From contig JAZQWC010000056.1 of assembly GCA_045632125.1 (NCBI GenBank), forward strand, positions 1 to 8,320: a DNA stretch of 8,320 nt, written 5' to 3'. Within the stretch, counting starts at the first letter, position 1. Each line of letters starts with the position of its first letter. Source of the DNA: CALWPV01 sp045632125. Lineage in GTDB: Bacteria > Bacillota > Clostridia > Lachnospirales > Bianqueaceae. This document shows positions 6,377 through 8,320 of this stretch, one piece after another. The notes beneath the pieces were generated by a model. That model was not told the origin of the DNA. It did no database searches and saw nothing but the letters and a program-made list of their open reading frames with translations. The translations under genes and the position numbers were made by a program.

Positions 6377-7438
6377 ATGGACAAAATTAAAGTAGCCGTA
6401 ATCGGTTGCGGTACCATTGCTAATTCTGCTCACATTCCGGCTTATATGAAGAACGAAAAGGCCGAGATCAAGTATTTTTGTGACATCATTCCCGAGCGTG
6501 CTCACGCTGCTGTAGAAAAGTACGGCTGCGGTACTGCCATCGAGGATTATCATGTTGCCCTGAACGACCCTGAAATTCAGGCTGTTTCCGTATGTACCCC
6601 CAACCATATGCATATGCAGATCTCCTGCGATGCTATGCGTGCAGGCAAGGACGTTCTGTGTGAGAAGCCCGCTGCTCGTACCTACGCAGAAGCTCTGGAG
6701 ATGCAGAAGGTACAGCATGAGACCGGCCGCATCTTGAACATCGGTGTTGTTAACCGTTTCAACGACAGCGTAAATCGTATTAAAGACATCATCGACAGCG
6801 GCGAACTGGGCGAACTGTACAGCATTTATGTAAGCTTCCGTGCACATCGTTCCATTCCCGGTATCGGCGGCGCTTTCACCACCAAGGCTATCGCAGGCGG
6901 CGGCGTTCTGATCGACTGGGGTGTTCATTACTTGGATATCGTTATGTACTGCTCCGGCGATCCCAAGCCTTTGACTGTATCCGGCGAAGCTTTCTGCAAA
7001 CTGGGTAAAGACATCGAGAATTACACCTATGAGAGCATGTGGTCCGAGATGACCCGCGATGTAAACGGTACTTACGACGTAGATGATTCTGTAGTTGGTA
7101 TCATCCGTACCGAAGGCCCCACCATCACCCTGAACGGTGCATGGGCACAGAACATTGGCGAGCACGAGACCTACATCGACTTTATGGGCACCAAGGCCGG
7201 TATCCGTCTGCAGTACGGCGCAGGCTTCACTGTATACGGCGTAAAAGATGGCGCTCTGACCGAGATGAAACCCAAATTCAGAATGAGAAACCACTTCGAC
7301 AACGAGATCGGCGCATTCCTGAACTGCATCGAGACCCGCGAGCAGCTGCCTTCTCATATCGATGTAAACATTATTACCTCTCGTATGATGCAGGCTATTT
7401 ACGATTCTGCAGAAGCACACAAAGAAATTCAGCTGTAA
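6377..7438 (+). CDS. Gfo/Idh/MocA-family NAD(P)-dependent oxidoreductase
   Basis: Cytoplasmic dehydrogenase (353 aa) of the glucose-fructose oxidoreductase/inositol dehydrogenase family, which oxidises or reduces hydroxyl groups of sugars, inositols and related polyols. Residues 1-120 form the Rossmann fold with GCGTIA (10-15) for the dinucleotide. EKP (96-98) carries the family's conserved lysine K97. The C-terminal alpha/beta domain has GGGVLIDWGVHYLD (174-187), giving D180 and H184, which with K97 make up the usual catalytic set. Length is normal. The ATG at 6377 has AAAGGAGA 8 nt upstream. Codon choice is strongly biased (CGT for Arg, AAC for Asn, GCT for Ala), which suggests high expression. 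It lies 76 bp before sdaAB on the same strand, with a terminator-like hairpin between. The substrate cannot be assigned; sugar, inositol or amino-sugar derivatives are all possible. Confidence 0.93.
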   Translation: MDKIKVAVIGCGTIANSAHIPAYMKNEKAEIKYFCDIIPERAHAAVEKYGCGTAIEDYHVALNDPEIQAVSVCTPNHMHMQISCDAMRAGKDVLCEKPAARTYAEALEMQKVQHETGRILNIGVVNRFNDSVNRIKDIIDSGELGELYSIYVSFRAHRSIPGIGGAFTTKAIAGGGVLIDWGVHYLDIVMYCSGDPKPLTVSGEAFCKLGKDIENYTYESMWSEMTRDVNGTYDVDDSVVGIIRTEGPTITLNGAWAQNIGEHETYIDFMGTKAGIRLQYGAGFTVYGVKDGALTEMKPKFRMRNHFDNEIGAFLNCIETREQLPSHIDVNIITSRMMQAIYDSAEAHKEIQL

Positions 7439-7456
7439 TCATCCCGCAAAGCGGAA

Positions 7457-7501
7457 ATATGACGGCGGCCTGGTCTTTTGACGCCGGGCCGTCGTATTTT
7501 T
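7457..7501 (+). terminator. Terminator-like hairpin between the oxidoreductase gene and sdaAB
   Basis: ATATGACGGC (7457-7466) pairs with GCCGTCGTAT (7488-7497) over 10 bp including one T-G wobble. Further inner pairing (GGC/GCC, GTC/GAC) closes a TTTT loop, and a five-T run ends at 7501. The sdaAB ribosome binding site AAAGGA starts two bases later, so no promoter fits between them; sdaAB then depends on read-through or on a promoter inside the oxidoreductase gene. Confidence 0.75.
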
Positions 7502-7514
7502 GAAAGGAAACGAC

Positions 7515-8183
7515 ATGAGAGAAATCAGCGTATTTGACGTAATCGGCCCGAATATGATCGGCCCTTCCAGTTCTCACACCGCCGGTGCACTTCGCATTGC
7601 CCTGATGGCAAAGAAGATGACCCAGGCTCCTATTAAAAAAGTACGTTTCATTTTATATGGTTCCTTTGCTCAAACCTATCGAGGTCACGGTACCGACCGT
7701 GCGCTGTTGGGCGGCATCCTGGGCTTTGATGCTGAGGATAAACGAATTCGCGATTCCTATAAGCTGGCCACAGAAGCCGGTATTGACTATAAATTTGACA
7801 TCAACACCACCAATCGTGATGTACATCCTAATACCGTGGAGATTCTGATCGATGATGAGAACGGCGGACACACCGAGATCATGGGCGAATCCATCGGCGG
7901 TGGTAATGCGTTGCTGCGCCGCATCAATGGCATCGAGATCAGCATCACCGGTAACTATCAGACCCTGATCATTATGCAGAAGGACGAGCCCGGTGTGGCA
8001 GCCCATGTAACCAAGTGCCTGTTTGAAGAGGGCATCAATATTGCCTTCCTGAACGTTTACCGTGAGAACAAGGGCGAGATCGCTTTCACTGTAGTGGAAG
8101 TGGATAACACATTGACGCCCGCATTGGTGGAAAAAGTAAAAGACTTCCCTGCGATTTTGCAGGTGAACACGATCCAGCTGTAA
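7515..8183 (+). CDS. sdaAB: L-serine ammonia-lyase, iron-sulfur-dependent, subunit beta
   Basis: Beta subunit (222 aa) of the oxygen-sensitive [4Fe-4S] L-serine dehydratase, which converts L-serine to pyruvate and ammonia together with the alpha subunit encoded next. The N-terminal half has the family motif GPSSSHTAG (16-24) and the GHGTDRALLGGILGF stretch (57-71). Residues from about 146 to 222 form an ACT domain (LIIMQKDEPGVAAHV...INIAFLNVYR), a small-molecule-binding fold proposed to bind serine for regulation. Length fits Gram-positive two-subunit enzymes. The ATG at 7515 has AAAGGA 6 nt upstream; a start in the same frame at 7500 is rejected because it would fall within the terminator T-run and precede this ribosome binding site. 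It is followed after 12 nt by sdaAA. Confidence 0.96.
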   Translation: MREISVFDVIGPNMIGPSSSHTAGALRIALMAKKMTQAPIKKVRFILYGSFAQTYRGHGTDRALLGGILGFDAEDKRIRDSYKLATEAGIDYKFDINTTNRDVHPNTVEILIDDENGGHTEIMGESIGGGNALLRRINGIEISITGNYQTLIIMQKDEPGVAAHVTKCLFEEGINIAFLNVYRENKGEIAFTVVEVDNTLTPALVEKVKDFPAILQVNTIQL

Positions 8184-8195
8184 GGAGGTGCTGAA

Positions 8196-8320
8196 ATGCT
8201 GAATTTTACAAGTGGAAGAGAACTTCTTGAACTGTGCAGCCAGCAGGACTGCACCATATCCAGAGCTATGATCAACCGTGAAGTGCGCTACTTTGGCAGC
8301 GATGAAGAAACCATTAAAGC
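8196..8320 (+). CDS. sdaAA: L-serine ammonia-lyase, iron-sulfur-dependent, subunit alpha, N-terminal fragment
   Basis: Only the first 41 codons are in the window; the gene runs off the right edge. The start MLNFTSGRELLELC, followed by a TISRAMINRE segment, agrees with the N terminus of alpha subunits, which carry the iron-sulfur cluster cysteines further along, outside this window. AGGAGG (8183-8188) lies 7 nt before the ATG and overlaps the sdaAB stop codon, so the subunits are probably translated in a coupled way. The assignment rests partly on position directly after sdaAB. Confidence 0.9.
   Translation, partial: MLNFTSGRELLELCSQQDCTISRAMINREVRYFGSDEETIK

Noticed and set aside
6371..7420. 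Minus-strand open frame of 349 codons opposite the oxidoreductase
   Set aside because: It mirrors the codon-biased oxidoreductase gene, has no family features and no promoter or ribosome binding site; long antisense frames are common opposite strongly biased genes.

Overview
The window looks like an ordinary chromosomal segment of a low-to-mid GC Gram-positive anaerobe (Bacillota, most likely a gut Clostridia-type organism). The evidence is strong AGGAGG-type ribosome binding sites, near-consensus sigma-A promoters, a T-box leader on a tRNA synthetase gene, an ECF-type vitamin transporter S component, a two-subunit iron-sulfur L-serine dehydratase and a DUF368/PopT lipid carrier transporter. 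There are no phage genes, transposases, CRISPR arrays, tRNA or rRNA genes.

Layout, left to right. (1) Minus strand, 1-1572: thrS (threonyl-tRNA synthetase), cut by the window's left edge in motif 3. It is preceded by a T-box leader of about 335 nt with a threonine ACC specifier and a terminator, driven by a TTGACA-17-TATAAT promoter that lies inside the last codons of the next gene. (2) Minus strand, 1904-2884: a soluble diacylglycerol/lipid kinase of the DgkB/YegS/BmrU type. (3) Plus strand, 3061-4404: a 12-helix MATE-family efflux transporter, divergent from the lipid kinase. A 20-bp-stem bidirectional terminator separates it from the convergent next gene. (4) Minus strand, 4481-5074: an ECF transporter S component. 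Its 241-nt upstream gap contains three inverted repeats, one a perfect 20-bp stem. (5) Minus strand, 5316-6152: a DUF368/PopT-type undecaprenyl-phosphate transporter. (6) Plus strand from 6238: a promoter and a structured leader of about 105 nt, then a Gfo/Idh/MocA oxidoreductase (6377-7438), a terminator-like hairpin directly against the next ribosome binding site, sdaAB (7515-8183) and the start of sdaAA (from 8196, cut by the right edge).

Functionally, sdaAB and sdaAA form the two subunits of L-serine ammonia-lyase (serine to pyruvate plus ammonia). The oxidoreductase ahead of them may feed the same catabolic route or may only share read-through transcription. The lipid kinase and PopT both concern lipid carrier or lipid second-messenger recycling at the membrane but are not in one operon. 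I found no convincing new multi-gene system. The most interesting signals are regulatory: the thrS promoter embedded in coding sequence, a possible second hairpin enclosing the thrS ribosome binding site, the unexplained 20-bp inverted repeat between popT and the ECF gene, and the possible attenuator between the oxidoreductase and sdaAB.
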